64,000 bases of DNA from Metellina segmentata. Lineage: Eukaryota > Arthropoda > Arachnida > Araneae > Tetragnathidae. The translations under genes were made by a program, and so were the position numbers. The stretch is taken from NCBI GenBank assembly GCA_947359465.1, contig OX375877.1, positions 30,019,235-30,083,234 on the forward strand. The letters are read 5' to 3'. The notes beneath the pieces were generated by a model. It was not told the DNA's origin. It searched no databases and saw only the letters and a list, made by a program, of their open reading frames with translations. Of the stretch, positions 11,601 through 22,291 are shown piece by piece; within the stretch, counting starts at the first letter, position 1; each line of letters begins with the position of its first letter.

Positions 11601-11746
11601 TGAATGGATATTTGCAAGCGGTATCTACACAGTCCAGTCACATTAATGTAACCACCACCTACTTTCGACGTCAACGTGAAATAACCAATCACAAAAGGCA
11701 GGTAGCAGCACATTGCAGCGGAGTGTATATAAAGGATGTCCTAGGA

Positions 11747-12456
11747 CAGTGCTCCCCAACCTTTTTATCGCCGCGGACCGGATCAACGTTTGATAATTTT
11801 AACGCGGCCTGCTGGGGGGGGGGAAGAGATACGTTGATTGTTTAAATTTTAGATTGTTTTGATTTAATAATTTTAATTTAAGTGGATTTAAACATGCCTT
11901 CAAAATAAAATACAGTTACACCAAAAAATGAATATAATGTGATTTAACATTTTAACTCACTAGAACGCTAAATCAATAAAATAGTTTCCCAACCACAAAA
12001 AAACCACGAAGCGCTCGAACTCTTTTAAAAGCAAAGACAGGTGATCGTGCACCAACTAGGAGAATGAATGTTTAGGCTCAGTCTCGCCTAAAATCCCCGC
12101 TAATGTCTAAAACATGTCCAAAATGCCTCTGTTCACGAGCCGTCCCCACAGCTTGAGTTTGGATTTAAATGCAGCTACTTTGTCTGCCAACTTGAAAACA
12201 GTTGTCACATTTGTCAAAATTAGAGAATAGAGACATACAGAATTCAGAAATCATAATTGAAGCTCTAGTAACAGAACAACATTCAAGTTCTGATTTACCG
12301 CCTCCTAATTTGAGTGGACATTTCATAGATTAGAACCGCACAAACCCGAGATAAATACACCAAAGTAAATAAAATGGAAATAATTTAATATTTCTTGGAC
12401 GGCCCGGTACCATTTGATCCACGGACCGGTACCGGCTCGGGGGTTGGGGACCACTG
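11747..12456. mobile_element. Nested non-autonomous hAT-type element (710 bp)
   Basis: It begins CAGTGCTCCCCAACC and ends GGTTGGGGACCACTG, the classic short hAT terminal repeat. On both sides stands the exact 8 bp duplication TCCTAGGA (11739-11746 and 12457-12464). The hAT superfamily makes 8 bp duplications. The subterminal regions (GCGGACCGG and ACGGACCGGTACC) are also inverted relatives. No transposase frame is present. It splits the leader of the Tc1 element, so it is younger than that insertion. Confidence 0.9.
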
Positions 12457-12493
12457 TCCTAGGACATCGGAAAGCATTTCAATCGTTGGCGTA

Positions 12494-13187
12494 ATGCAGA
12501 AACGTAGCGATTTATCCGACCTCCAAAAGGGCATGATTATTGGCTTTCGGGCCAAGGGTGGAAGCATTTCGGAAACGGCTAATTTTGTGAACTGTTCGCG
12601 TGCCGCCGTGGTAAAAGTATACCGTGCATGGCAAAATGGCACTATCCAAAATCAGCGGCGTGGCACATGTGGTGCACCACGGGCTATAGATGACAGAGGC
12701 GAACGAAGGCTATGGAGATGCGTTAGGGCGAATAGACGTGCAACTGACCGCCCAGATGAACCAAGGGGCTTCTAAGAGTGTATCCTCAACAACGGTTCTA
12801 CGAACGTTGCTGCGCATGGGCCTCCGCAGCAGACGCCTGATTAATGCACCTATGCTGACTGCTGTTCATCGGCGGCGAAGGCTAGAATTTGCACGCCAGT
12901 ACCGCAACTGGACGTCCACAGAGTGGCGACAGGTGGCCTTTTCCGATGAATCACGTTTTATGCTCCATCGGACAGATGGACGTTGGCGTATACAGCGTGA
13001 AACGTCTGAAAGCAAACACCCTGCAACAATTGCCGGAAGGATCCAGGCTGGAGGAGGGAGCATTATGGTTTGGGGAATGTTTTCCTGGCATGCACTGGGT
13101 GCACTCATCATCAGAAACCTAATTGACTCTCTTCCTGCACGTCTCGCAGCGGTCCGCTCTGCCAAAGGTGGTTATTCTGGCTTTTGA
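12494..13187 (+). pseudogene. Tc1-family transposase, frameshifted and missing part of the DDE core
   Basis: The start chosen is ATG 12494, which gives MQKRSDLSDLQKGMIIGF, a typical Tc1 N-terminus. The paired-like helix-turn-helix DNA-binding domain follows (SISETANFVNCSRAAVVKVY, then a GAPRA linker). Near 12740 the frame shifts and the protein continues in another frame with LTAQMNQGASKSVSSTTV. The first catalytic aspartate is present in VAFSDESRF (about 12936-12962), and the MVWGMFSWHALGAL block follows. The text then jumps to SLPARLAAVRSAKGGYSGF, the normal C-terminal end. The D-N-A-x-x-H and PDLNPIE blocks that carry the other two catalytic acids are deleted. The protein is therefore inactive. 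Overlapping minus-strand frames are shadows. Confidence 0.85.
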
Positions 13188-13220
13188 CAGGTGGTCACAT
13201 TAATGTGACTGGACTGTGTA

Positions 13221-13750
13221 TATATTAGTTAAAGTAAAACTTGAGTACTTGTGGTACATTTATATTTCAAGTAATTCCTGATACAATCGCAAATACTGTA
13301 AATAGTGCTTTTAAAACATTTTATCATCACAGACCTCTATTGGACAGTCGATGGATGATCGAGGATCTGGAGGCAATTTCATTCATTTTTAAAGTTTCCA
13401 ATCGATAAAACATCGACCAGATTTTATAAATTTACATATGTCTGAGCTGAAATATTATTAAACTTTTTTCATCACGGTCATTGTATTTAGCCAGGAATCT
13501 CTTATTTGGTAATGTTCTTCCAACTTCGCATCGGCTATTCAAGAGTCACGCATAGATTTTCATAGGGTGTTGAAGCCACAGCATCTAGCAAGCATTGTCA
13601 ACAATCTCTTTCCATTAATCATATTAGTATTATTAAATTTTGCTTTTGCCACAGCTTCTCCGCAATCTGACCTTATGCCACAAAACCCCAACCAACTCTT
13701 ATTTGGGAACAGTCCATTGCTGTGGTTATGGTGGATTAATGCTTATAGAT
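13221..13750. other. Unassigned DNA
   Basis: AT-rich and no family recognised. ATGCCACAAAACCCCAACCA near 13675 resembles the tail words at 6688-6708 and may be a second copy of the same SINE tail. Confidence 0.35.
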
Positions 13751-13751
13751 T

Positions 13752-13774
13752 CGTGTCTTTGAGCTTCAATATAA
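13752..13774 (+). repeat. Partial 33-bp repeat unit, left of a miniature element
   Basis: GTGTCTTTGAGCTTCAATA is the same text as in the tandem units at 14539-14637. The array therefore appears on both sides of the element at 13778-14533. Confidence 0.75.
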
Positions 13775-13777
13775 TTA

Positions 13778-14533
13778 GGGCAACTTTTTGCAACAAATGC
13801 AACTTTTTATCACGCGTTCTACGCTGCATATAAAGTATTAAAACCAAAATTCCTCCTACATGGGGTGTATAGTAAGTGAGTTATAACCGCAACATAAATG
13901 CAACTTTTTAAAATATAGCTTTAAATTAATTAATATCAAATTAATATTTCATTTTTTTGCTCTCTGAATCAACCCTTTGATCACGTGTGTCTGATCTTGC
14001 GAACGCCGAAGTATTGTGGATCAAACAAGTTCATGGTAAGAAGGTGTTCGTCCTAAGACGGAAGTGAAATAAATGGCAAGTAGTACTTTAACACATTGGT
14101 TGGCACTCTTGATAATCCAGAGGAAACTTGCGTAATCGACTGCAGAGTTTGCGAGGTGAGTGTCTATCATCAATATGTTGTTCGCCTTGTAGATGACGTT
14201 TTAAAATATCTGAATGTTGAGTGAAAGGATTTTGCGCTTCCACTATCCGATACAGCACATTATATGACTGCGGCTGGCGCAGGTTTTCAATATTAAAGAA
14301 ATTACTGGCCAAGGATCGGCCATTCAAAGTTCTTTTGTATTTCAGTATGTATTATAATACTATTGTACACGACTAAAATTCTCAATATATTTGAATTTTT
14401 TTCATTTTTTACGAATAATTTATTTTAGAATTTAGTGTATCAAAAATAAATGCAACTTTATTTCCATAAATGCAACTTTAGGGAATGATAAATGCAACTT
14501 TTCCCATTTTTTCTGCAACAAAAAAGTTGCCTT
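13778..14533. mobile_element. Miniature element with repeated ATAAATGCAACTTT motifs
   Basis: The ends are short inverted repeats: GGGCAACTTTTTGC on the left and the complement of AGGCAACTTTTTTG on the right, with TA or TTA bordering each side. Five copies of (AT)AAATGCAACTTT, all in one orientation, lie near the ends (13795, 13896, 14448, 14467, 14489). Repeated subterminal words like these are typical of transposase-binding sites. No transposase gene is present. The edges are uncertain by about 3 bases. Confidence 0.6.
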
Positions 14534-14538
14534 TAATA

Positions 14539-14637
14539 ATGAGACTTCATGTGTCTTTGAGCTTCAATACAATGAGACTTCATGTGTCTTTGAGCTTCAA
14601 TACAATGAGACTTCATGTGTCTTTGAGTTACAAAACA
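14539..14637 (+). repeat. 33-bp tandem repeat, 3 copies
   Basis: The unit starts ATGAGACTTCATGTG and continues TCTTTGAGCTTCAATACA. It appears three times, the third slightly diverged. Because 33 is divisible by three the array reads as MRLHVSLSFNT repeats, but there is no sign of a gene. Confidence 0.9.
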
Positions 14638-14639
14638 AT

Positions 14640-15084
14640 TACCGTTGAATTTCTTAAAAAAATACTCGAATTCTGGTTTCGGTTCTATCTACAACAAATT
14701 TGTGGCAGCTAAATATGTTAACGAATTTGCAACGAGAGAAAATAATTTGGTGTTGATACAAGGATTCCAATTTCATTTTTTAAGCTTCAAAATAAAATTA
14801 TTATTTTACTGAATAGATGCTAGGAGTACAATGAAGAGATGAATGGAAAATTTGGTATTGATAACTAGGTAAGTTTCCTAGAAGGGAATAATTTGTGCAA
14901 AAGTTGCAGCTCTAGTTTACGTTTATCGCGGTGACAACGGTCTTGGCGCACTTTTAGTAGCGAGTTATGGCATGTTAAGGCAACCCATCTGTTTTTCGTT
15001 TATTTAGTTTTTTAAGGCAACCTCGACAGTCGGTAAGTTTAAATTTTCATTTTGAATATTCTAGAAAGTTCTTTCAAAATCCGC
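14640..15084. other. Unassigned DNA between two miniature elements
   Basis: No recognised feature. Confidence 0.4.
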
Positions 15085-15086
15085 TA

Positions 15087-15830
15087 AGGGGACCAAGCAC
15101 CTTAAAAATGACAAAAATACAGAATTTTGTTTTTTGTTTTAAGTGTGGCCTTATACTGTTTAAAATGCTGTCCCCTAGAAAATCAGACTGACTCATGTAT
15201 TTTTTTTTAAGTTATAAGGATTTTTGTGAGTGTACACCGGTACGATCACAGTGTTTCGAAACCGAAACTAACCGCATTTGTACGTCTGCAAAGCCTCGAT
15301 ATTTATTTTCGATTAATTAAATGAAATTGCTAAGATTAAACGTTTCTTTGTAATTGTTACTGATATCATGGCTTTTTTTTTTTAATTTTCATCAGTATTA
15401 GCGCTGTACGAGTAAATTTTAGCAATAATTTGAGAAAAAGGAAGGCTTTATGAGCAGAATTTTTAAAAATATAAATGTGCAGTAAAGTGACGTTTTTTTG
15501 TGATATTTTACGTAGCGTTTCAGGTTTTATTATTTATCTCAAGATCTATTCAATGTATCTTCAATTCCATACCTTTAAATTTAGATTATAGTTAAAGGAA
15601 TATTATTTTTATAAATTCAAGCTTTTATCATTAAAAAAAAAAAAAAAAAGATACACTTTTAAAAATTCTTGAATTTTTCAACTTTTTTTTAATTAAAATT
15701 TTTGTAACACATTTTGAAGGAAATTTATAGGTTAAATTTGTATGTATAATTCTCTGGCATACGAAACTGCAAAAAGTTTGTCTAAAAGTGTTGTCAGTAA
15801 AAAAATAATTTTTAAGGTGCCGGGTCCCCT
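15087..15830. mobile_element. TIR miniature element with TA target duplication (744 bp)
   Basis: The left end AGGGGACCAAGCACCTTAAA and the right end AAGGTGCCGGGTCCCCT are inverted matches, and both are flanked by TA (15085-15086, 15831-15832). The inverted match extends through CCTTAAAAAT. The interior is AT-rich with an A-run at ~15631-15648 and no coding frame. Superfamily not determined; a TA duplication fits Tc1/mariner-related or Sola-like elements. Confidence 0.7.
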
Positions 15831-15832
15831 TA

Positions 15833-17159
15833 ACAATGCTTTGATTTCATTGATCCGTAAAAAAAAATTATTTCACTAGAAAGTTTCTTTTAATGGTTTT
15901 TCACCAGCTGTAGAATTTTCTTTCATTTTAATTTATTTCACGGTACAGTGCTGTCGTCTCAGGTTGTATTTTATAAATTTGTATTTTATTTATGTATATT
16001 TATATTATTTCGTATATTTATATTACTTACATTTGCAATATATTTTTTGAAACGAAAACAAATATGTTTCTGAAGCTTGTTACTTTCCGTTGTAAAAAGA
16101 AAAATATTTTTTGAAATAATTCTTTCCTTGGCGACATTAGAAGTGCTCCAAGGCCGTTTCCACCACAATAAACGTAGACTGAAGCTGTACCATGTAAAAC
16201 TTTGTTTTGGATATATCCCAACTTTTCAATACTTTGTTGCTGAGGTTGGAAAATCGCCAGTTTCTGAAGTACTTATAATTCTTCGTCCTTTTCTACATAA
16301 TGCAGATTAGAAACAAGTTTTTTAGAACCCAAGTAACCTCTCCCGAAAAAAGCCCTCTAAACAAGTGAATGTGGCGTGGTATAACTCGTTTTCCTCACCT
16401 GTTGCGCTTTTTGTATTCATTACCACAATCACCGCTTGAATATATGTGTATAATTATTTTTACTCTTCCGCTTACGTCAGCGTTACCCTGCTTTTGCTTT
16501 TGGAAGTCATTACCATCCTCCTGATGACGCATGCACAAGTGATATCAAAACTGCCTCAGGAGATTAGGAAGTGAAAACGAGAGTAATTTCTGGAAGGCCG
16601 AGTCCACGCAAAAGTATGTTTAGGATTGCGCTTGAAACTCAGGCGTGGAAAGAGTTTCAATTTGCAGCATTTGAACTTTAACAATAATGTTTTCAGTTTA
16701 GTTTCAAAACGTTTTTCATCCTCACACAAAAAGTTCATCTTGAACATCAAATTTAAAAATTTAATTTTGCTATTCGTCTTAAGTTGATATTATTTTACCG
16801 AAGCTACACCCAACAACCTCGCATCAAAATACTTCTACGAAGTCTGACACACAAAGGTATTCTACTTGATTTTTATTGCTTCAACCAGCTGTATCTTGTA
16901 GACAGGACTTTGCAAATGGAACCTTGGAACATATTTGACTTGTGGGATTTTTTGCTGTATCGTGCTGCCTTTCAGCCGTTGCTAGGAAGTAGTTATAATT
17001 GATCGTGTATTCAACGTTCGTTGCATTTCTGTTTCAAAATAGAACGACTGTTTCCCAAGACACGGTGAAATATGTCAATGTTCATCCTGATAATACTCAT
17101 TTCTGAAAAAGAGAGGAGTCCTGGATCTACTATTTACCTTTAAATAAAGACACGTTCAT
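15833..17159. other. Unassigned AT-rich DNA
   Basis: Several 60-77 codon frames on both strands overlap each other and match nothing I know. No repeat ends were found. Confidence 0.35.
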
Positions 17160-18030
17160 CTCAAAAGAAAAACACGGCTTTTTCGTAGCCAAAGACATGA
17201 CAACCACGAAGAAACCCAAATGTTTCAATAGATTTTCGAAGATCAATGTAGTTTGTTAAAAGAACGCTCCTTAGGAAGCAACTGTCAGCTTGGAATACTA
17301 TTTGAATACTATCCATCATCCATTGGAAATTGTTAGATGATACCACTCACAATTCACATAGAGGGGCGACTGGAATCTTCACAATTCTTCAGCACACGCA
17401 TTACATCGCATCCATAATTTCTTTTGCCATTTGTTTTAGTTCCTACACATGGTTCCGTGCGATTTTTGACCAATTCTCACACTGAAGATGATACTCAAAG
17501 GACAACATTTACTAACAGAGAATAAATAAAAAATGCTACGAAGCATCTGATGGGGATTACAAAAAGCGACATTGAAAAATGCTTATAGCAGTAGAACCAC
17601 GGCAATCACGAATCAAAAGGAAGATCTATTCAACAATTGTTTTCGAAAATAGAGGCGTATTTCATCTTGAGTGAGCTCCTTAATGATAAACCTAATTAAT
17701 AATATCTGACTGTTATCTATCGCCAATGAGAAACTGTTTGAATGACAGAGATCATAATTCACAGAGTTATGATTGGAAGATTCTATTCCACGATTCTCCA
17801 GCTGATCAACTTTTAGGAAAATAAGAGTATTCACAGGTTTGGCCTGTCATACTCTTCAAGCATGTTTCCATATCTCCTTTGTTGGCTGTTTCCCAGACTG
17901 AAGATGACACTGAAAAGGACAGGATTTCAAATCAAAACTCAAACCAAATCAAGACCAATGCGATGTAATACCTGATGGAAATCCCTAAATTACTTCAGAT
18001 TCCAAAAACCTTTCCAGCTGTAGAACCTCC
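17160..18030. repeat. Two-unit diverged tandem duplication (~420 bp)
   Basis: Matching words recur in order at an offset of ~410-430: ACTGAAGATGATACTC and ACTGAAGATGACACTG (17487, 17897), CATCTGATGG and TACCTGATGG (17548, 17969), AGCAGTAGAACC and AGCTGTAGAACC (17588, 18018). Function unknown. Confidence 0.5.
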
Positions 18031-20073
18031 GAAAGAAATGTGTGGCCTCAGAAAGGCTATATTTTGTAGTGTGCTAGGGAGTTTGAGCTCAATATGTAAA
18101 GGGGTTATATTTTTCTGTCAGTTTGAAAGTTTTATCACACAACTTGTAATGTAATATGAAGTGTTAAGCTTCAATTTGGTGCTTAAAGTTCTGTTTATAG
18201 TTTGACTGACTTTAAAAGTAAGACATACTGGTGACGAATGCGATGTGATAATATTTTGAGAAAAGAAAATTCGATGTAGTTATAAACGACATATTACATA
18301 TAAGCGACATATAAGCGACATATTACACGGACTACGACCATTCTGCGAGTGCGTTATTCTAGTTGCTACTCATTCTAGTAAAATAACATCGATCGATGAC
18401 AATGCATGAATTCTGATACGATTAAGAACATGAAATATTGGGTGCGATTACAGAAAAGAACTTGAACTAAATACAATTATTTTCGGAATGAGGCGTTAAC
18501 ACACACGTAATAATGAAATCGATCCCGGTGACCAGTTGCGTTTATTTTAATCTATCTACATACAATTCAAAAGTAATGCAACTGTTATAATCTGACGCAG
18601 GTCTTTATCGAAGTTTACCCTTTTAAATGGTAGCCTAATCTAACCCTCTACTTTTATTAATCACTACAAGTTGATATCAACTGAATCCAATTAATATCGC
18701 CCAGTTGCTTAGATTCGGAAAACTGCGAATTGTAACATGAAAGGATATGTGTATTGTAACCGTTTTCGTTATTGTAAAGTTCTATCGAACAAGTCTTGCA
18801 AACAGCACTGTAATGTTCGAAGCAATCTGATGGTTTGTATTTTCTTTTGGGGGATGAATACACAAAGATTGGTCTTATTAAGATGGTGGACGTTGGTATA
18901 AGCTGTATGGTAATAAGTATGTTAACTCTCAAAGCGATCATTTCCCCCTCCATGCACCCATTTTCAATTTTGTATAGGGCATGTTTTCAGTTAATCATGT
19001 GAAGGGGTTCACACCTCATAAATCGTTCGATATCCTGCAGTCTTCTCTGAAAGACCAACCAGTTTTGACCTGTTTGACCAATACGATCTCTCCTAGGATT
19101 CTTACAACCGACTGTAGTGGTTATTTAGTTATGTGTGCAATGGGTTAAAAGCAATGCTACATTGCTCGGAAATTTTCTTAAGATTACAGTGTTAAATAAA
19201 ATGGAAAACACAAAAACCTGGATGGATACATATATCCTCGATACCATAGTATTGGAACCCACCTTCCCATGTATGAGGGTGTCTGTTTGTGACTTGTATT
19301 CCATTGTAACTGTAATCTTTGAATTTACATTTTTAATCGTAACTTGTCTAAGCCTTCGTGTAGCCAAAAGTGACCGTAGACAAACCAAACCTGAAATTGG
19401 CAGATCCTTCGTCCTTGTTGACGAAAATCCAAGCAGAAAATAAACTGTTCTACATAATAAGGTCAATCAACTCTAAAGGACTGCAGTAATTCCGAAGACA
19501 TGAACTTGTTTAGTTTTTGAGGAACTGAAAACATGCTTGTTCAGAATGGGAACGGAGGGGTTGACGTGTAAAATTTACACGTACATTATGCCTTGATTTC
19601 GAACAACCCAACGGGCAAACATCCAGTGCAGGTTCAGCAATGGCTGAAGGAAACGGAAGATAACGATAACACTTTGGGTGGACCACCATATTGAATGCAA
19701 TGAGAATGTAGAATCAGGGACTGTGGGCTGAACCACTTTTGGGTCATTTCTAAAGGGATAGTGTTCAAATAAATATGCCATTACGGGAACGCGCAATGAT
19801 TTTAGTTGGTGATGGGAGGATTTCCAGTTAGTGATTTTGCGTGGGAATTCAATTCTCAATTCTATAAATTGTTATTACTCTGTCTGGATCTCACTCTGTG
19901 TTTCCCCAATAGCTGCTTTGAATAGCATTTTTTAGATATTTTTCTTCACTATACTTTTGTTGGATTCAATTATTAAATTAGGTAAAAAGAAATTAATTTC
20001 GTAGGAGCTGTGATTGCCACTTTAGTTTACTTTCAATATCAGGACACTCTAAACCCATATAATATAACAAATA
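18031..20073. other. Unassigned DNA
   Basis: Contains a small direct repeat of TATAAGCGACATAT at 18297-18335. A 98-codon minus-strand frame (18657-18953) and a pair of opposite frames of ~100 codons (19125-19466) show no domain I can name. Confidence 0.35.
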
Positions 20074-20644
20074 TACACTCATGTTCAAAATTAAGAAAAT
20101 TTGCACATTATGTCGAATTTCTAAAAACTAGTGGACTGATTTTAATGAAATTTGATACGAATATACAGTTGTAGTAGATAAAGAGATGTACCACACAAAA
20201 GTCATGGTGCACACGCATAATTGTCAGTAAAGCTCATCAGTGAAGGAATGTCCAAAATCCACGTTGCGCGATCCAACCGAAAATGAGTTTAATATGGGGT
20301 TGTCCCCTCTCACAGTCAAACAGGCCCCTCAGCGTAACGGCATACTGGACACGAGGCAGTTGAGGAGTCCCTGTGGCAGTCGGTCCCACTCATGCAGCAA
20401 TGAGTTTTCAGCTCCAGAATAGATCTCTGAGGGGGATGGCGAGATACAATTGCCTTCCCAAGAGCGTCCCAGATATGTTCTATAGGGTTTAGGTCAGGAG
20501 ATCTTGTTGGCCAATCCATACCCCGAATATTCTCACTTTCCAGATAAACGTCGACCAGGTGAGCCCGATGTGGACGAACGTTGTCGTCCATGAACAGGAA
20601 CAGAGGGACAACTCCGCCCCTTAAAAGTCGAACATAGGGCTCTA

Positions 20645-21358
20645 ATATTGCGAAGAATCAATTGATTCTTCCAAAAAAACACTTAACATGACACCTGGCT
20701 ACCTGGACTGGCGCCTGCTTAAGCTTGCGAACGAAGACCTGTGCCCCCTTTCGCAAGGGGTACAGAGGGAGCGTCGCCGACTGTCCAGCAAATGATCAGA
20801 CTGCTGATACGTCACGAAGGCTCTCAGACAATTCGGACGAGGCGCCGACCCTCAAACTTGATTTTGGAGGAGAAAAAAAGACGACTTGACTCTCTGACGT
20901 TGTACTGGCAGTTGAGCAGAGACGGAAAACAGCCGTTCCTAGATTTTTTCGAGGACTTGTGGAGTCCTGCAAAGAGCGAGCTCTCACTCCAACATTTCGT
21001 GAGTACATATATCCTATTGAGAGGATTTGGAACAACCTGTTACAAATTGATTGAACTTTGGGAACAACCTGTTCCAAATTGATTGAACTTTGGGAACATC
21101 CTGTTCCAAAACTGCTGTGAAATTCAGGAACATACGGCTCCAAAACTGCGGTGTAATTCAGAAACATACGATTCCAAACTGCTTGAAATTCGGGAACATC
21201 CTGTTCCCAACGTCCATCGTACTCCATCCGAATCCTGTCCCTAAACTTTAAACTCCAAACAATTTGTAAAATAACTTTTCATTAACCTAGAATAAAGAAA
21301 ACTCTATGCTGTAAGAAATCTCGTGATTGATTCGCTACCCAGTGAGATTCAGTTCTTT
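20645..21358. other. Unidentified insert inside the Tc1 transposase gene
   Basis: DNA that does not belong to the Tc1 gene, lying between the codons for REEIL and the next block. It has a GC-rich left half with overlapping frames (20741-21082 plus, 20796-21227 minus) and a right half made of a 32-34 bp minisatellite. No terminal repeats or target duplication could be fixed, and no protein family was recognised. Confidence 0.55.
21027..21209. repeat. 32-34 bp minisatellite, ~5.5 copies
   Basis: Units start GGGAACAACCTGTTCCAAA or a close variant, each holding the imperfect palindrome GGAACATCCTGTTCC. The third to fifth units have drifted to GGAACATACGGCTCC and AAACATACGATTCC. Confidence 0.85.
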
Positions 21359-22291
21359 ACAAAATCTCCTCTCTATACCTCATAGCAGTCAGGGACCCTC
21401 TGACGAACACATGGAGGGGTGTGCGGCCGTTCAACAAGATGCATGCCCAGACCATGACACCTCCATCACCATAGTGGTCCATTTCCATGATGTGGGAGGG
21501 ATGGTATCGGGTCCCAGGCTCTCTCCAGATGAGGGTAAGTCGAGAATCAATGTCCAGGCTGAATCCCGACTCATCTGTGAAGAGCACGGTGCTCCACTGA
21601 AGCCTGGTCCAAGACTGATGTTCTCTGCACTATGCTAAATGCGCTCTCTAGTGTGCTTCAGTGAGTGAGACGCAAACAGCGGGTCTTCGGGCATAAAGCA
21701 CTTTCTCGTGAAGCCTTCGGCAACAGTAATCCGTGAAACTCGGGTTCCAGTGGCAACATGCAGCTCACGTGAAAGCTGTGAAGCTGTAGCAGTCCTGTGG
21801 CGCCGCGCTGAAAGTGCCAAATAACGATCCTTATTAGTCCTCGTGGCTCTTCGACGACCTTGTCCCGGTCTTCTCGATATGGATCCATTGTCTTGAAAGT
21901 GTTTCCACACATTGCAGACGAAACTGGGCTTTTCATGGAGCTCTGTTGCCATCTGCACTTGTGATTGCCCTGCCTCCAATCTACCGAAGATTCTCCATCT
22001 CATTCCATCATCCATACATTTGTGGCTACTCATTTTACCCGATAGATTATAAAACGTAGTCAACGCTTGCGAGAAACAGCGAATGTCGCCGAGGTGTACG
22101 AGCACACGAATCGGAAAACGCCTCGTGCGCTTATCAACCCCTCCGAGGTCACACCTCCGCCCACAAGCACGTGTACGCTTACGTAATTTGACTCTGCATA
22201 TTTGCATTCTTCGGCGGCATAATTAGTATCTTTGGTTCAGTACTTTTTTTGAAAATAAAAACACGTTATCTTAATTTTGAACACGAGTGTA

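Larger units (their letters stand above)
11628..13218 (+). mobile_element. Tc1-like transposon, internally deleted and interrupted
   Basis: The ends are inverted repeats: CACAGTCCAGTCACATTAAT on the left, and its complement ATTAATGTGACTGGACTGTG on the right. Both are flanked by TA (11626-11627, 13219-13220), the standard Tc1/mariner target duplication. A separate element with its own 8 bp duplication sits inside at 11747-12456; without it this copy would be only ~873 bp. The transposase gene (12494-13187) lacks the second half of its catalytic core, so the copy cannot move by itself. Confidence 0.9.
20235..22033 (-). pseudogene. Tc1-family transposase, split by an insertion and frameshifted
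   Basis: The start chosen is the ATG at 22033 (minus strand), reading MSSHKCMDDGMRWRIFGRLE; the longer open frame upstream is leader DNA. The helix-turn-helix region follows (GQSQVQMATELHEKPSFV), then a GRRRATR linker and a second helix region (TATASQLSRELHVATGTRVS). After a frame change the first catalytic block is LFTDESGFSL (about 21560-21587), followed by GGVMVWACILLNGRTPL. The reading then stops at the insert near 21358. Beyond it the second aspartate is seen in FMDDNVRPHRA (near 20590) and the catalytic glutamate in SPDLNPIEHIWDALGKAI. The C-terminus shifts frame again after ELKTH. All three catalytic acids survive, but not in one frame. Confidence 0.85.
20076..22289 (-). mobile_element. 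Tc1-like transposon with an internal insertion
   Basis: The terminal inverted repeats are CACTCATGTTCAAAATTAAG on the left and the complement of CTTAATTTTGAACACGAGTG on the right. TA flanks both (20074-20075, 22290-22291). The transposase gene lies on the minus strand (20235-22033) and is split by ~0.7 kb of unrelated DNA between about 20645 and 21358. Without that insert the element would be ~1.5 kb, the usual Tc1 size. Confidence 0.88.

Noticed and set aside
18657..18953. Possible BED-type zinc finger (C..C...H....C) in a 98-codon minus-strand frame
   Set aside because: The spacing does not fit a BED finger and nothing transposase-like lies around it.
19125..19466. 113-codon minus-strand frame opposite a 102-codon plus-strand frame
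   Set aside because: Mutually overlapping, with no domain and no supporting signals. Most likely chance.
19564..19582. Near-palindrome ACGTGTAAAATTTACACGT
   Set aside because: Isolated and one base off symmetry; no function or repetition supports it.
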